Shown piece by piece: positions 8,267 to 17,514 of a DNA stretch of 64,000 bases. How positions within the stretch are numbered: position 1 is the first letter of the stretch; every line of letters starts with the position of its first letter. A program made the position numbers and the translations under genes. The notes under the pieces were generated by a model that worked only from the letters and a program-made list of their open reading frames with translations, ran no database searches and had not been told where the DNA came from. The stretch lies in the NCBI RefSeq assembly GCF_010669225.1, contig NZ_CP048627.1, forward strand, positions 2,183,292-2,247,291, in the 5' to 3' direction. Source of the DNA: Megamonas funiformis. Lineage in GTDB: Bacteria > Bacillota > Negativicutes > Selenomonadales > Selenomonadaceae.

Positions 8267-9064
8267 CTATTTACTTAAAATATATCTTTCAATACCATAA
8301 GCTACACCATCTTCAAATACTGATGGAACTACAATTTTAGCACTATTTCTAGCTTTTACACTGCCATTTGCCATTGCCATACCCATTCCCACTGTAGATA
8401 AAATTTCAATATCATTATCTCCGTCACCAAAAGCATAGCTATCTTTTATATCTATATTCAATAATTCTAAAACCTTTAATGCTCCTGTAGCTTTGGAATT
8501 TTCTTTAGCATAAACTTCTAAATGACAATAATTATGGTTCATATCCTCTACATAAGTCATATCTTCAGGCAAATTCTCTATAATATATTTTCTATCTTCA
8601 TGTCTAGGTGAATCTATTTCTAATTTATAAACATCTATAGCTTTTTTATCATAATCGAAAGTCAGTTGGTCAGCAAATATTCCATACTGCCCTAAACGAT
8701 AGATTAGATATTCAAATTTTTTATCTACATAAGTATGAAAATCTCCTTGTAAACTGTATTGCATATCATGTTCATCACAAATAGATGTGATTTTTTCCAC
8801 AAAAGATTTTTCAAGTGGCGCTCTATAAATAATCTTATCATGAAAAAATATAACTGAACCATTGAGCAATACATAACCATCAAAACCAAAATTTCTTATT
8901 TTTTCATCAAGAAAAGCAAGTGAACGACCACTAGCAATAAATACATAATGACCTTGCTCTTGTAATTTACGAATCGCTTTTTGTACGTTTTCACGCATAT
9001 AACGATAATCTGGATGTGTACCTTCAATCAAAGTTCCATCAATATCAAAAAATACTGCTTTCAT
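8267..9064 (-). CDS. HAD-superfamily Cof-type phosphatase
   Basis: A 265-residue hydrolase of the Cof/YidA type, which removes phosphate from small sugar phosphates or cofactors. Motif I 'FFDIDGTLIEG' holds the nucleophile Asp and the acid/base Asp. Motif II is in 'IASGRS', and the C-terminal metal-binding motif is 'AFGDGDNDIEIL'. A C2-type cap lies between them. The ATG at 9062-9064 has 'gaggt' upstream; an open frame reaches 9115 but adds an atypical leader. It follows the pRiA4b-type gene by 34 bases, possibly as a two-gene unit. The substrate is unknown. Confidence 0.88.
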   Translation of the reverse strand: MKAVFFDIDGTLIEGTHPDYRYMRENVQKAIRKLQEQGHYVFIASGRSLAFLDEKIRNFGFDGYVLLNGSVIFFHDKIIYRAPLEKSFVEKITSICDEHDMQYSLQGDFHTYVDKKFEYLIYRLGQYGIFADQLTFDYDKKAIDVYKLEIDSPRHEDRKYIIENLPEDMTYVEDMNHNYCHLEVYAKENSKATGALKVLELLNIDIKDSYAFGDGDNDIEILSTVGMGMAMANGSVKARNSAKIVVPSVFEDGVAYGIERYILSK

Positions 9065-9098
9065 AACATACCTCATTACTAAAAATTTTATCTTTATT

Positions 9099-9827
9099 TT
9101 AATAATCTCTTTCAATCAATTCTATTTCTTGCTCTGTAGGATATATTCCATGCTCATAAATTTTTTCATAAATTCTTGGAATATTTTTCAATCTATTATT
9201 CATATCTACTATATCAAAGGATGCTAAATCTATATCATCATCTAATAACCATTCACAATAATTTTCATATTCTTCACCACTTTTTTCACTATAGGCTTCA
9301 GCAATACTTTTTAATCCATCAATACCACCACAATCTTCAATAATACCATATCCTTTACCTTTTAATACACGTGGTAAATCCTTTTTCGATAATGTTTCAT
9401 CTATGATAATTTTTTCTAATTTTACATTTATTTCCCAATCATCACCAAAATCATATGTAAATCTAGTTTTAGGCATCATTGGTGTAATAAAGTGTTTCAT
9501 TTTCACATCAAAAATATTAAAGTCATAAATCCTTTTATCTAATTCATTAGTTTCACTATCAGGTAATCCTATCTTTATTATATTTAATAAAAATTTTCTT
9601 GGTATCTCTATATTTTCTCTTCCCAATTCCTTTATTAATTTAGATTTATTCAATTCCATCTTAAATTCAAAATCAAACAAATGATTAGCTCTCATTTCAA
9701 AAAGAGTCATAACAATATATGCTAATCTTGCTAAAGAAATATCTTCCGAAACTTGAAAACGACGCCACATTCTTGGTTTATAACCTTTTAATTCAGCATT
9801 AAATTGATAAATCAAACAATTTGTCAT
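9099..9827 (-). CDS. Plasmid pRiA4b ORF-3 family protein
   Basis: This 242-residue protein matches the pRiA4b ORF-3 family. It begins 'IYQFNAELKGYKPRMWRRFQ' and has an invariant-looking core 'FTYDFGDDWEINVKLEK' followed by 'IIEDCGGIDGL', which corresponds to the family's G.g-PPEDvGG segment. The family's biochemical role is unknown; members occur on chromosomes and plasmids, often in accessory DNA. It is preceded by a weak 'aaggtaat' ribosome site and lies next to a degenerate IS982 copy, consistent with a mobile neighbourhood. Confidence 0.8.
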   Translation of the reverse strand: MTNCLIYQFNAELKGYKPRMWRRFQVSEDISLARLAYIVMTLFEMRANHLFDFEFKMELNKSKLIKELGRENIEIPRKFLLNIIKIGLPDSETNELDKRIYDFNIFDVKMKHFITPMMPKTRFTYDFGDDWEINVKLEKIIIDETLSKKDLPRVLKGKGYGIIEDCGGIDGLKSIAEAYSEKSGEEYENYCEWLLDDDIDLASFDIVDMNNRLKNIPRIYEKIYEHGIYPTEQEIELIERDY

Positions 9828-9939
9828 AATATATTACCTTTTCTTCATTATAATTTTTTAAATTCTTCTTATAAAAATATTTGCATTATCTATAGGAATA
9901 TTGTACCATAAGAAAAAACTAAAATATATTAATATATCC

Positions 9940-10733
9940 GTTGTGCTAGTTAATTTCTAATAATTGTACTGTGTATACTAAAAAGCATTGTTCCAATCTT
10001 AGTTGAAATCCTATTAAAGATTTAACACATATTCTTTCTATGTCGAATAGATTTACCCAACTAGAAAAAAATGTTTCTATATATCTTCTCTTTCTTTTTA
10101 AATCATTTGTTATTTTTTCATCTTCCCGTATCTTCATATATCCCTTATCTGCAATAACTTTACTACATCTGTATTCACTAAGCAACGTTTTTACCAATGC
10201 AGTATCAGTTTTTGAAGCTTTCGTTACAACATATGCTCTTATTAGTCCGTTGTTATCAATTTCAAAATATCCTTTAAATCCGTAATAATACTGTTTTTTT
10301 TAGCATTAGCACAAGCCGGCAATGGTAAGCTGTCCATAATCAAATAAGCAGGATTTGGAGAATAGTTTTCAGATAAACTGATACATACATACGCATGTAT
10401 TGTAGGGAAAAAAGAGCATTACAGCAAATACGATTAAAACGGGAAAGTTCAAGAATTTGACCTGGTTTAAAAACAATATTTTTCAAAAAGGAATAAAAAC
10501 GGAATTGATTTGTAATATCTAAAAAAACCTGCCAACATAATAAAGAAAGAATAACAGCATCGTTTAATTTTGATTGAGTAACATTTCTACGATATCGAAT
10601 ACGAAGTTAAAATTTGAAATTATTTGATTTACAATGATATTGCTTCAACATTATGCACACTTCTTTGAGTTGGTATACTTAGAAATGTACTCTTGTTAAA
10701 CCTTTTTTCAAGCTATTTTTTAACTAACACAAC
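9940..10733 (-). mobile_element. Degenerate IS982-family insertion sequence
   Basis: The ends GTTGTGCTAGTT (9940-9951) and AACTAACACAAC (10722-10733) are inverted repeats matching at 11 of 12 positions, and they match the ends of the intact copy at 11840-12797. Inside, the transposase is broken. Only the tail, about 9946-10197 with 'ADKGYMK' and 'KRRYIETFFSSWVNLFDIER', remains open, and the rest is in several frames. At 794 bp it is about 165 bp shorter than the intact copy, so it has internal deletions. Confidence 0.75.
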
Positions 10734-10776
10734 AGGTATATTATTAATAATTTATTATAGAAAGTAGTATGATTTT

Positions 10777-11544
10777 ATGTCGCGCGTTTTTGATAAATTT
10801 TATTTTAAGCCTAAACAAACAATTTTAAGTATAGATTCTTTAATTAATGCTTCTCGATCTCATGATGAAAATATTGCTCCTTTTATTAACAACATGTTTT
10901 GTCCGGAATGTCTTCAAGCTCAATTAACATTCTGCCATGAAACCTCTAAACATAAAGCTTATTTAAAAAGAATTCCATCATCGAGCCATGCTCCTAATTG
11001 TTCATACAATTATAAATATGCCTCTAATTCCAGTATTAAAAAATATATTACCAGTTTATCTTCCAATCAAGTTGAAGATAAATTAAATTCTATTTTACAT
11101 TTATTAACACGAAAAAATATAACAAGTAACACTTCAACAAATTACTCTAAAACCAATTCAAATAATCATAAAAATCCTTTATTAGTTTATGATATAAATA
11201 ATTCTGTTTCTGGCGCTCTACCACAAAAAAAAGTTAATTCTTATTTAGATCCAAATATTATTGGTAATGATATTTATCTTTTCTATGGTGAGAATATTAA
11301 AATCAAACAAAATATCATTGATAAAAATAATAAAAAATTTTATCTTTTAGAGTTTAAAGCTAAAAATAAAAACCAAGAATGGACTTCCCGCTTTAAAATA
11401 TTTAGAAATACTATACGCGATATTATAGATGAAAATGCTGAATATTATATTGCTACAATAGGCACACTAAATTTAAATTATTCAAAATTACAAATATCAC
11501 CATTACTTCCTAATGCGTTAAAAATTAAACTCATGCCTAAATAA
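10777..11544 (+). CDS. Cys/His-rich protein of unknown function
   Basis: I do not recognise this 255-residue protein. The N-terminal part has 'CPECLQAQLTFCHETSKHKA' and, about 16 residues later, 'HAPNC', a set of Cys and His residues that could bind zinc. The middle is Asn/Ser/Lys-rich and looks disordered. The C-terminal 100 residues, from 'NDIYLFYGENIKIK', look like a compact alpha/beta domain. There is no signal peptide or membrane segment. It sits alone between two IS982 copies, has only a weak ribosome site ('gaaagtag') and is very A+T-rich, all suggesting horizontally acquired DNA. Confidence 0.6.
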   Translation: MSRVFDKFYFKPKQTILSIDSLINASRSHDENIAPFINNMFCPECLQAQLTFCHETSKHKAYLKRIPSSSHAPNCSYNYKYASNSSIKKYITSLSSNQVEDKLNSILHLLTRKNITSNTSTNYSKTNSNNHKNPLLVYDINNSVSGALPQKKVNSYLDPNIIGNDIYLFYGENIKIKQNIIDKNNKKFYLLEFKAKNKNQEWTSRFKIFRNTIRDIIDENAEYYIATIGTLNLNYSKLQISPLLPNALKIKLMPK

Positions 11545-11591
11545 AACTATTTAACTATCCAAATTTAATAAAAAATTACTGAGGTTATATT

Positions 11592-11839
11592 ATGTATCAA
11601 CTAAAAAACTCAATAAAAAATACCATACACTATTCTTTTCTACTAAGTACAACTAATGCTATAACTCATATTGGTTATGGAATTGATAATAATTATGTTC
11701 GCTGTTGTTCTACATCTATTGTTTCTTTCTGTAAAAATAATCCTTAAGAAAAGTTTCATTTTCATATAATCTCTTCTATTATTTCCAAAGAAAATCTCAA
11801 TAATCTACAAAAATTAGCTGAAAAATATAATATTAACTC
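11592..11839 (+). pseudogene. GT8 glycosyltransferase fragment, nonsense-mutated and cut by IS982
   Basis: An ATG at 11592 behind 'gagg' opens a frame reading '..ITHIGYGIDNNYVR..STSIVSFCKNNP', which matches the start of GT8 enzymes such as the intact one at 17515 ('INIGFGIDKNFIRPMGVS'). A TAA at 11745-11747 interrupts the frame. Afterwards it continues 'EKFHFHIISSII..' until the IS982 left end at 11840. No remainder is found beyond the IS, so the gene is dead. Confidence 0.75.
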
Positions 11840-12722
11840 ATTGTGCTAGTTCATTTTTTATTGTATAAACTAATAAACATTGTTCCAATCTTAATCGAAA
11901 TCCTAAAATAGATTGTACTCTTATTCTTTCTATATCAAATAAATTTACTAATTTAGAAAATACTGTCTCTATATATTTCCTCTTCTTTTTTAGAAATTTA
12001 CTATTTTCTTGTTTCTTTTCTTTCATATTTTTTCTTGATGGTGTCCAAAACCATATTCCTTCTTTTTCCAATTTCTTTTTTAATTCATTACTTAGATATC
12101 CTTGGTCTGCTAAAATATATTGACATCTATATTGTCTTAACAAATCTTCTACCATTTTTATATCATGTTTAGATGCTTTACTCAATGTATATGCCCAAAT
12201 GTATCCATCACTTCCTACTTCAAAGCTACCTTTCAATCCATAATAATATTGCTTTTTAGTGGCATTATAGCCAATATCTGCATAATCTGTAAGTACTTTA
12301 CATCTTTTATTACGAAGAGGTTGACATAATGGTAGTGGTAAACTGTCAATAATTGTGTATTTAGGATTATTTGAATGTTGTTTTAATATACCAATACGTA
12401 TCCATTGCAAAAAACAAAAAGCATTATTGCAAATACGATTAAAACGTGAACGCTCAGGAAGAGAAGATTTAGGAAAAATATTATTTTGCAAAAAGTAATA
12501 AAAACGAAGCTGAGTAGTAATTTTAAGCTCAACTTGCCAACAAAGTAAAGAAATAACAAGGACATCATCTAATTTACAGTGCTGAATATTTCTGCGATGG
12601 CGAATAGAAGAAGGAACATATTTTTGGTATAAAGGTTGAATAAATTTGTACCAATTTAATAAATGGGATTGAAATTTTAAAGTATTTAGCTTACAATGAG
12701 ATTGGTTCAACATTAGATACAC
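11838..12722 (-). CDS. IS982-family transposase
   Basis: A DDE transposase of 294 residues, full length and uninterrupted. The catalytic triad is visible as Asp in 'TIIDSLPLPLC', Asp in 'ILADQGYLS' and Glu in 'RKYIETVFSKLVNLF'. The C-terminal 'RIRVQSILGFRLRLEQCLL' is typical of the family. The gene fills an element with matching inverted ends. An intact frame and clean termini suggest recent or current activity. Confidence 0.88.
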   Translation of the reverse strand: MYLMLNQSHCKLNTLKFQSHLLNWYKFIQPLYQKYVPSSIRHRRNIQHCKLDDVLVISLLCWQVELKITTQLRFYYFLQNNIFPKSSLPERSRFNRICNNAFCFLQWIRIGILKQHSNNPKYTIIDSLPLPLCQPLRNKRCKVLTDYADIGYNATKKQYYYGLKGSFEVGSDGYIWAYTLSKASKHDIKMVEDLLRQYRCQYILADQGYLSNELKKKLEKEGIWFWTPSRKNMKEKKQENSKFLKKKRKYIETVFSKLVNLFDIERIRVQSILGFRLRLEQCLLVYTIKNELAQ

Positions 12723-12797
12723 TTCTTTGTGATGAAATACTTAGAAATGTACTCTTGTTGAACTTTTTTTGCAAGTAAAAATTTTAACTAGCACAAT
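11840..12797 (-). mobile_element. Intact IS982-family insertion sequence (958 bp)
   Basis: Perfect 12-bp terminal inverted repeats, ATTGTGCTAGTT at 11840-11851 and AACTAGCACAAT at 12786-12797, bracket the transposase gene. I see no convincing target duplication. It truncates a GT8 gene on its left and lies 35 bases before the O-antigen ligase-like gene, so it may also affect that gene's expression. Confidence 0.85.
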
Positions 12798-12832
12798 ACG
12801 TAAGATCTAATTATATTAATGGAGATTTCATT

Positions 12833-14041
12833 ATGTCAAAAGAGAAGATTATATCTAGTCTAGATAATCTTATTTTTGCTTGTCTAGTTATTTATTCATT
12901 AACTTTTATTACTAATATTAATACCAAATTTTTATTTTTCGCTTTTTATATATGTATTTTAAAATTATTTTTTATTAAACCCAAAATTAATTTATCCACA
13001 AAACATATTCATTTTATAATATTATTTATCACCTGTTTATTTATATCTCTTATATCTAATAACTTATTACAATTAGATAATATTACTGAATATAAATCTG
13101 ACGTTCTAAATCCTCTAATTGGACTAATTATATTTTTTATTTATAAAATAACCTATAAGAAATTTTTAATATTATTATCAACTTTTTCTATTTCATTATC
13201 TATAAATGCCTTAATTATTTTATATCATTCTTATTTAGGAGAAGTTGGTCGTCCTGTAGGATTATGTGATTTTCATTATATGTTTTTAGCTGGTGTTAAT
13301 TTATTAATAATACCATTTATTCTAACTTATTCTCTAAATAAAACTACATATTATAATAAATTACATTGGTTATTTCGTTTTACTATTTTTATAAATATTC
13401 CTGCTTTAATATTTGAAAATACTCGTATTGTTTGGTTAGCTTTTTGTATCATTTTTCCATTAGTAATTTTCCTAGGAATAAAAAATAAATTCAAAGCATT
13501 TCTTATCATTTGCTGTATAGCTATCTATAGCTTTGGAATCTTCCAAATGTCTCCACAATCTACAAATAGATTAGAAAGTATTACTAATAATAGCTATGAA
13601 AACCAACCTAATTATGAACGTTTATTAATGTGGCAATCAGCTTCTAATATGTTTATTGAACATCCTATTTTTGGTGTAGGCTATGGAAATTACTATACTA
13701 ACTATATTTCAGAATATCGTTCTCCTTTAGCCAGAGAATACCAACGTCACCCACACAATACGTTCTTAGAAAAATTATCTGAAGCTGGTATTTTAGGAGG
13801 TATTAGTTATTTATTGCTAATATTATATTTTATTTTTAATAGCGTAAAAACTTTTATAAAAAACAAAAATCCTATTAATTTATCTTATTTAGCTTGCATA
13901 TTAGCATATTCTATTGGTTGCTTAACAGATTGTTTATATTCATCATACAATTTAAAAGAATTAACTTATATATTTTACTTATTTACAGGAATATATTTGA
14001 TTTTAAATTCTTATATAAAACAGGAGCATCAATATGAATAA
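12833..14041 (+). CDS. O-antigen ligase/polymerase family membrane protein (WaaL/Wzy-like)
   Basis: A 402-residue polytopic inner-membrane protein with about 10-12 membrane segments. A large periplasmic loop at about residues 240-310 contains 'RHPHNTFLEKLSEAGILGG', the His-containing motif of the O-antigen ligase/Wzy family. Ligases join polymerised O-chain or a sugar to lipid A-core, while Wzy polymerises repeat units; sequence alone does not separate them. It overlaps the next GT2 gene by 8 bases and starts an operon with two GT2 enzymes just downstream of an IS982 insertion. Confidence 0.85.
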   Translation: MSKEKIISSLDNLIFACLVIYSLTFITNINTKFLFFAFYICILKLFFIKPKINLSTKHIHFIILFITCLFISLISNNLLQLDNITEYKSDVLNPLIGLIIFFIYKITYKKFLILLSTFSISLSINALIILYHSYLGEVGRPVGLCDFHYMFLAGVNLLIIPFILTYSLNKTTYYNKLHWLFRFTIFINIPALIFENTRIVWLAFCIIFPLVIFLGIKNKFKAFLIICCIAIYSFGIFQMSPQSTNRLESITNNSYENQPNYERLLMWQSASNMFIEHPIFGVGYGNYYTNYISEYRSPLAREYQRHPHNTFLEKLSEAGILGGISYLLLILYFIFNSVKTFIKNKNPINLSYLACILAYSIGCLTDCLYSSYNLKELTYIFYLFTGIYLILNSYIKQEHQYE

Positions 14042-14987
14042 AATTAGTATTATTATTCCTATTTATAACGTAGAACAATATTTACCACAATGTTTAGATA
14101 GTATTATTAATCAAACATATAAAAATTTGGAAATTATTTTGATAAATGATGGTTCTACTGACAATTCTGGTAAAATTTGTGACAATTATGCTAAAGTAGA
14201 TAATCGCATCCATGTTTTTCATAAAAAAAATGAAGGTGTTAGTTCTGCTCGTAATCTAGGATTAGAGAAGTGTACTGGTGATTTTATAGGTTTTGTTGAC
14301 CCAGATGATTTTATAGAACTTAATATGTATGAACTACTCTATAATGAGCAACAAAAAACAAATGCTGATATTGTTTGGTGTAATTATTATAATTATTTTT
14401 CTAACGAACATTATAATATAGTAAATATATTTAATGAAAATAAACTCTATAAATTACCTTTTGCAATAAATAAATTAGGTATTGATTTATTTATTAATAA
14501 ATATTATGAACACTCTCATCTTTGGTCCAAATTGTATAAAAAATCTATATTTGATAATATAAAATTTCCTTATAAGAAAACATTAGAAGATCTTTCTATT
14601 TTTTTACCTACTCTTATGAAAGCAAATATAATTTGTGTAATACCTCAAGCATTATATTATTATAGAAATAATCGAATAAATAGCCTTATTAATCTTTCTA
14701 ATAAACAAACAATAAATATAGAAGCTATTGAAACTTATATAATTTTTTCTTTAGACTATGCATACTATTTTCCTAATTATCCTTATAAAAATATACTCCT
14801 TTTTAATTCTTATAAAAATGCTTTTGATATATGCATGAAAAAAAATTGTTATACTTTATATCAAAAAATATTAATTTATCAATTAAAAAAATTATTATTA
14901 ACCACTTTACCTTTAAATATAAAATATCGTATCCTTAAAAGATATATTTTATTTCTACTTAGAACTCTATTAAGGAGGTTTTTATGA
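14034..14987 (+). CDS. Family 2 glycosyltransferase
   Basis: A GT-A fold glycosyltransferase of 317 residues. The N-terminus has the nucleotide-binding start 'ISIIIPIYNVEQYLPQCLDS' and 'LINDGSTDNSG'. The metal-binding motif is 'GFVDPDDFIELNMYE', and an acceptor-side Glu-Asp lies in 'KKTLEDLSIF'. The donor and acceptor sugars cannot be inferred. It overlaps both neighbours by a few bases, so it is translationally coupled in the ligase-GT2-GT2 operon, and it is clearly paralogous to the next gene. Confidence 0.9.
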   Translation: MNKISIIIPIYNVEQYLPQCLDSIINQTYKNLEIILINDGSTDNSGKICDNYAKVDNRIHVFHKKNEGVSSARNLGLEKCTGDFIGFVDPDDFIELNMYELLYNEQQKTNADIVWCNYYNYFSNEHYNIVNIFNENKLYKLPFAINKLGIDLFINKYYEHSHLWSKLYKKSIFDNIKFPYKKTLEDLSIFLPTLMKANIICVIPQALYYYRNNRINSLINLSNKQTINIEAIETYIIFSLDYAYYFPNYPYKNILLFNSYKNAFDICMKKNCYTLYQKILIYQLKKLLLTTLPLNIKYRILKRYILFLLRTLLRRFL

Positions 14988-15961
14988 TTAAAATAAGTAT
15001 AATCATTCCTGTTTATAATGTAGAAAAATATCTTGCAACTTGCTTAGATAGTGTTATAAATCAAACATATAAAAATTTAGAAATTCTTCTAATTGATGAT
15101 GGTTCTACTGATTCCTCTGGCTTAATTTGCGAACAATATTCTAAAAAAGATACTAGAATAAAAACTATTCATAAAAAAAATGGTGGTTTAAGTGATGCTA
15201 GAAATGTTGGTATATCTTATGCCTCTGGAGATTATATCTCCTTTATTGATTCTGATGATTTTATTGATATAAACACTTTTACTATTCTAAATCAATATAT
15301 AAAACAATATAACGCAGACATAATTACATTTAATTATTATGATTATTATAATAAAGATAAAATATCTCCTCATTTACTTTTTAATAACTTAAAATTTTAC
15401 GCTCAACAAGAATTTCACTCTACTTTTGCTAAAGATTTATTTAATAAATATGAAATGAATGTTACTGCATGGAATAAAGTATATAAAAGAAAAATATTTA
15501 ATAATATAAAGTTTCCATATGGAAAATTATTTGAAGATACTTTTTCAGCTATATATATACTCAATCAATGCAACAACATTTTAGTTATACCTGATACTTT
15601 ATATTATTATAGACGTAGAAATGATAGTATCATTGGTAAACATATTCAAGAAAAAAAGTATAATATTATTAATATCGATTCTATTGAAGCCAAAATTATG
15701 TCTGCTGTTGATTTTTATATTTTTGCTAATCATAATAAAGAATCAACAGAAATGTTATTTCGTATTTTAAAGAACTCTCTTGATGATATTCTATTTTCTG
15801 CTAATAGAAATCAATATAAGAATTATGAATTAGCTTTAATTTATTTATTAAAAAATCTTTATAAAAAACCCCAGCTATCTCTAAAAATAAAATTTGGAAT
15901 ATTAAAACGTTGTTTTAATATAGAATTATATCGTAGATTAATAATATTATTTAAAAAATAA
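14984..15961 (+). CDS. Family 2 glycosyltransferase
   Basis: A 325-residue GT2 enzyme starting 'IKISIIIPVYNVEKYLATCL', with 'LIDDGSTDSSG' and the metal site 'SFIDSDDFIDINTF'. Its N-terminal 100 residues closely resemble the preceding gene, pointing to duplication. It starts inside the end of that gene, with 'aaggagg' as ribosome site. It is the last gene of the plus-strand operon and converges with the minus-strand gene at 15965, with only 3 bases between them and no clear terminator. It probably adds one sugar to an O-antigen or core. Confidence 0.9.
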   Translation: MIKISIIIPVYNVEKYLATCLDSVINQTYKNLEILLIDDGSTDSSGLICEQYSKKDTRIKTIHKKNGGLSDARNVGISYASGDYISFIDSDDFIDINTFTILNQYIKQYNADIITFNYYDYYNKDKISPHLLFNNLKFYAQQEFHSTFAKDLFNKYEMNVTAWNKVYKRKIFNNIKFPYGKLFEDTFSAIYILNQCNNILVIPDTLYYYRRRNDSIIGKHIQEKKYNIINIDSIEAKIMSAVDFYIFANHNKESTEMLFRILKNSLDDILFSANRNQYKNYELALIYLLKNLYKKPQLSLKIKFGILKRCFNIELYRRLIILFKK

Positions 15962-15964
15962 TAT

Positions 15965-16390
15965 CTATTTTATCTCTTTGTCTATTTTTAATAATATCTT
16001 TTTCTTTATTATATAATCTAATTCTATTTTCAAAACTATTAATATACACATCATGAACATAATAAAGACTAATCCTATTGTATTTTTATTAGCAATTGTA
16101 TTTAACATAAGTCCACAACACGCTATAAATAAGGATATTGCTAATGCATTGAACATACAATAATTATTTAAATAAACATCTTCAACAATTTCTCTTAATC
16201 TCTTAACACCTAAAAATTTTTCTCTTTTGCTACAATATTTAATTGCAAAAACTATATATTTTTTAACATTATTATCATTATTATTTTTAATTGCTATTTT
16301 AACTTTTTTTCTAAATACAAAAATTATAAATACCGCAATAATAGCAATTACAACCAATAACATATTTATATTGAATACTAAATCATCCAT
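15965..16390 (-). CDS. Small membrane protein of unknown function
   Basis: I do not recognise the family. The 141 residues contain an N-terminal membrane helix (about 8-27), a basic cytoplasmic stretch rich in Lys and Asn, and two further helices near residues 85-125. The start follows a good 'aagaagg' site. It is the last gene of the minus-strand glycan operon, so a role in glycan export or assembly is possible but unproven. Confidence 0.6.
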   Translation of the reverse strand: MDDLVFNINMLLVVIAIIAVFIIFVFRKKVKIAIKNNNDNNVKKYIVFAIKYCSKREKFLGVKRLREIVEDVYLNNYCMFNALAISLFIACCGLMLNTIANKNTIGLVFIMFMMCILIVLKIELDYIIKKKILLKIDKEIK

Positions 16391-16419
16391 TATTTTTACC
16401 TTCTTAAAATAATATTGTT

Positions 16420-17502
16420 TTATTTAATAATACTATTTATATCTTGTTCATTTTCTAAAAAAATTACTTTCGATTTTATAAAAAGTAATTTGTATGGTAT
16501 ATTTACTTTCTTAAAAAACACTTTACTTAAACTAATCACTTTTACTTTATTAGTTGAAAATTTTTCTACATTTAATAACGCTGATGATTGATAACTTATT
16601 ACCGCTTTTAATTTAGTATTTGCATAAAATAATAATTCTGCCGGCTCTATTTCTTTATAAATCTTCAACTGTTTAAAATTCTTTTTATAATAGTTTAATT
16701 TTTCCTTACTATCATTTGGATGAGGTTTATAATATAAAACTGCTTTTTCCCCTAATGTAGATAATATTTTTCTCAAACAATTTACTTCTTCTTCTACTGT
16801 AAATAAACCTTTTTCTACCATTGGTTGACTTAAATATAATACACTATTCTCTTTAAATACCTCTTTTAATAACTGCTGAGATTTTAAATTTTGCATTGCT
16901 TGATTTATCATTTCAACAGTTATTTCTTTTGTCGCAGGTGATTTTCTTTGTAAAAGCCATGGTTGATACATGATATCCAATTTTCCAGCAGGACTTTCAC
17001 CTTCTGCTTCCGTATTAATATACATATTCCCATGTATTCCTGATATCCATTTTAATAAATATGTTTTTACTTTATGAAATAACGCATGACTTTTTTTACG
17101 CCTTCTATTTTCATTGATATATGAATATACACCATCTTCAAAACGATAAAATTCATTTTTACCAACAGCCATTACTAATAATTGATTTACAGGAGATATA
17201 TCTACCCCAATAAAAACTTTATCAATATTTAAAGGTTTAATATTTTCTTTTACATAATTGGCTTGTTTACGATAAGATTCTTTTTTATTCTTACTAGATA
17301 ACCAATCTAATAATAAAAAGACTTGTTTATATCCACATTTTGTAGTTGACATATATGTCATTAACTTATTTGTTTTCCATTTTTCATATCCATGAGGATG
17401 CATTAATACTAAATAATTTTCATCTTTTTTATAAATACTATGAGCTAATATAAAACACGTTAATAAATGATATGGCGTATTTACTACAAATAAATTTTTC
17501 AT
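16420..17502 (-). CDS. GT-B glycosyltransferase with bacterial sialyltransferase motifs (polysialyltransferase-like)
   Basis: A 360-residue protein of the GT52/polysialyltransferase type. It shows the three signature elements of bacterial GT-B sialyltransferases: the acidic 'EDG' at residues 122-124 (general base), 'HP' at 261-262 in 'YYKPHPND' (CMP phosphate binding), and the Ser pair at 306-307 in 'YQSSALLN'. The N-terminal 'FVVNTPYHLLTCFILAHS' also fits. It would transfer sialic acid or a related nonulosonate from a CMP donor to a cell-surface glycan. No neu or CMP-sialate synthesis genes are in this window, so the donor must come from elsewhere. Confidence 0.72.
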   Translation of the reverse strand: MKNLFVVNTPYHLLTCFILAHSIYKKDENYLVLMHPHGYEKWKTNKLMTYMSTTKCGYKQVFLLLDWLSSKNKKESYRKQANYVKENIKPLNIDKVFIGVDISPVNQLLVMAVGKNEFYRFEDGVYSYINENRRRKKSHALFHKVKTYLLKWISGIHGNMYINTEAEGESPAGKLDIMYQPWLLQRKSPATKEITVEMINQAMQNLKSQQLLKEVFKENSVLYLSQPMVEKGLFTVEEEVNCLRKILSTLGEKAVLYYKPHPNDSKEKLNYYKKNFKQLKIYKEIEPAELLFYANTKLKAVISYQSSALLNVEKFSTNKVKVISLSKVFFKKVNIPYKLLFIKSKVIFLENEQDINSIIK

Positions 17503-17514
17503 AATTTATTTCCT

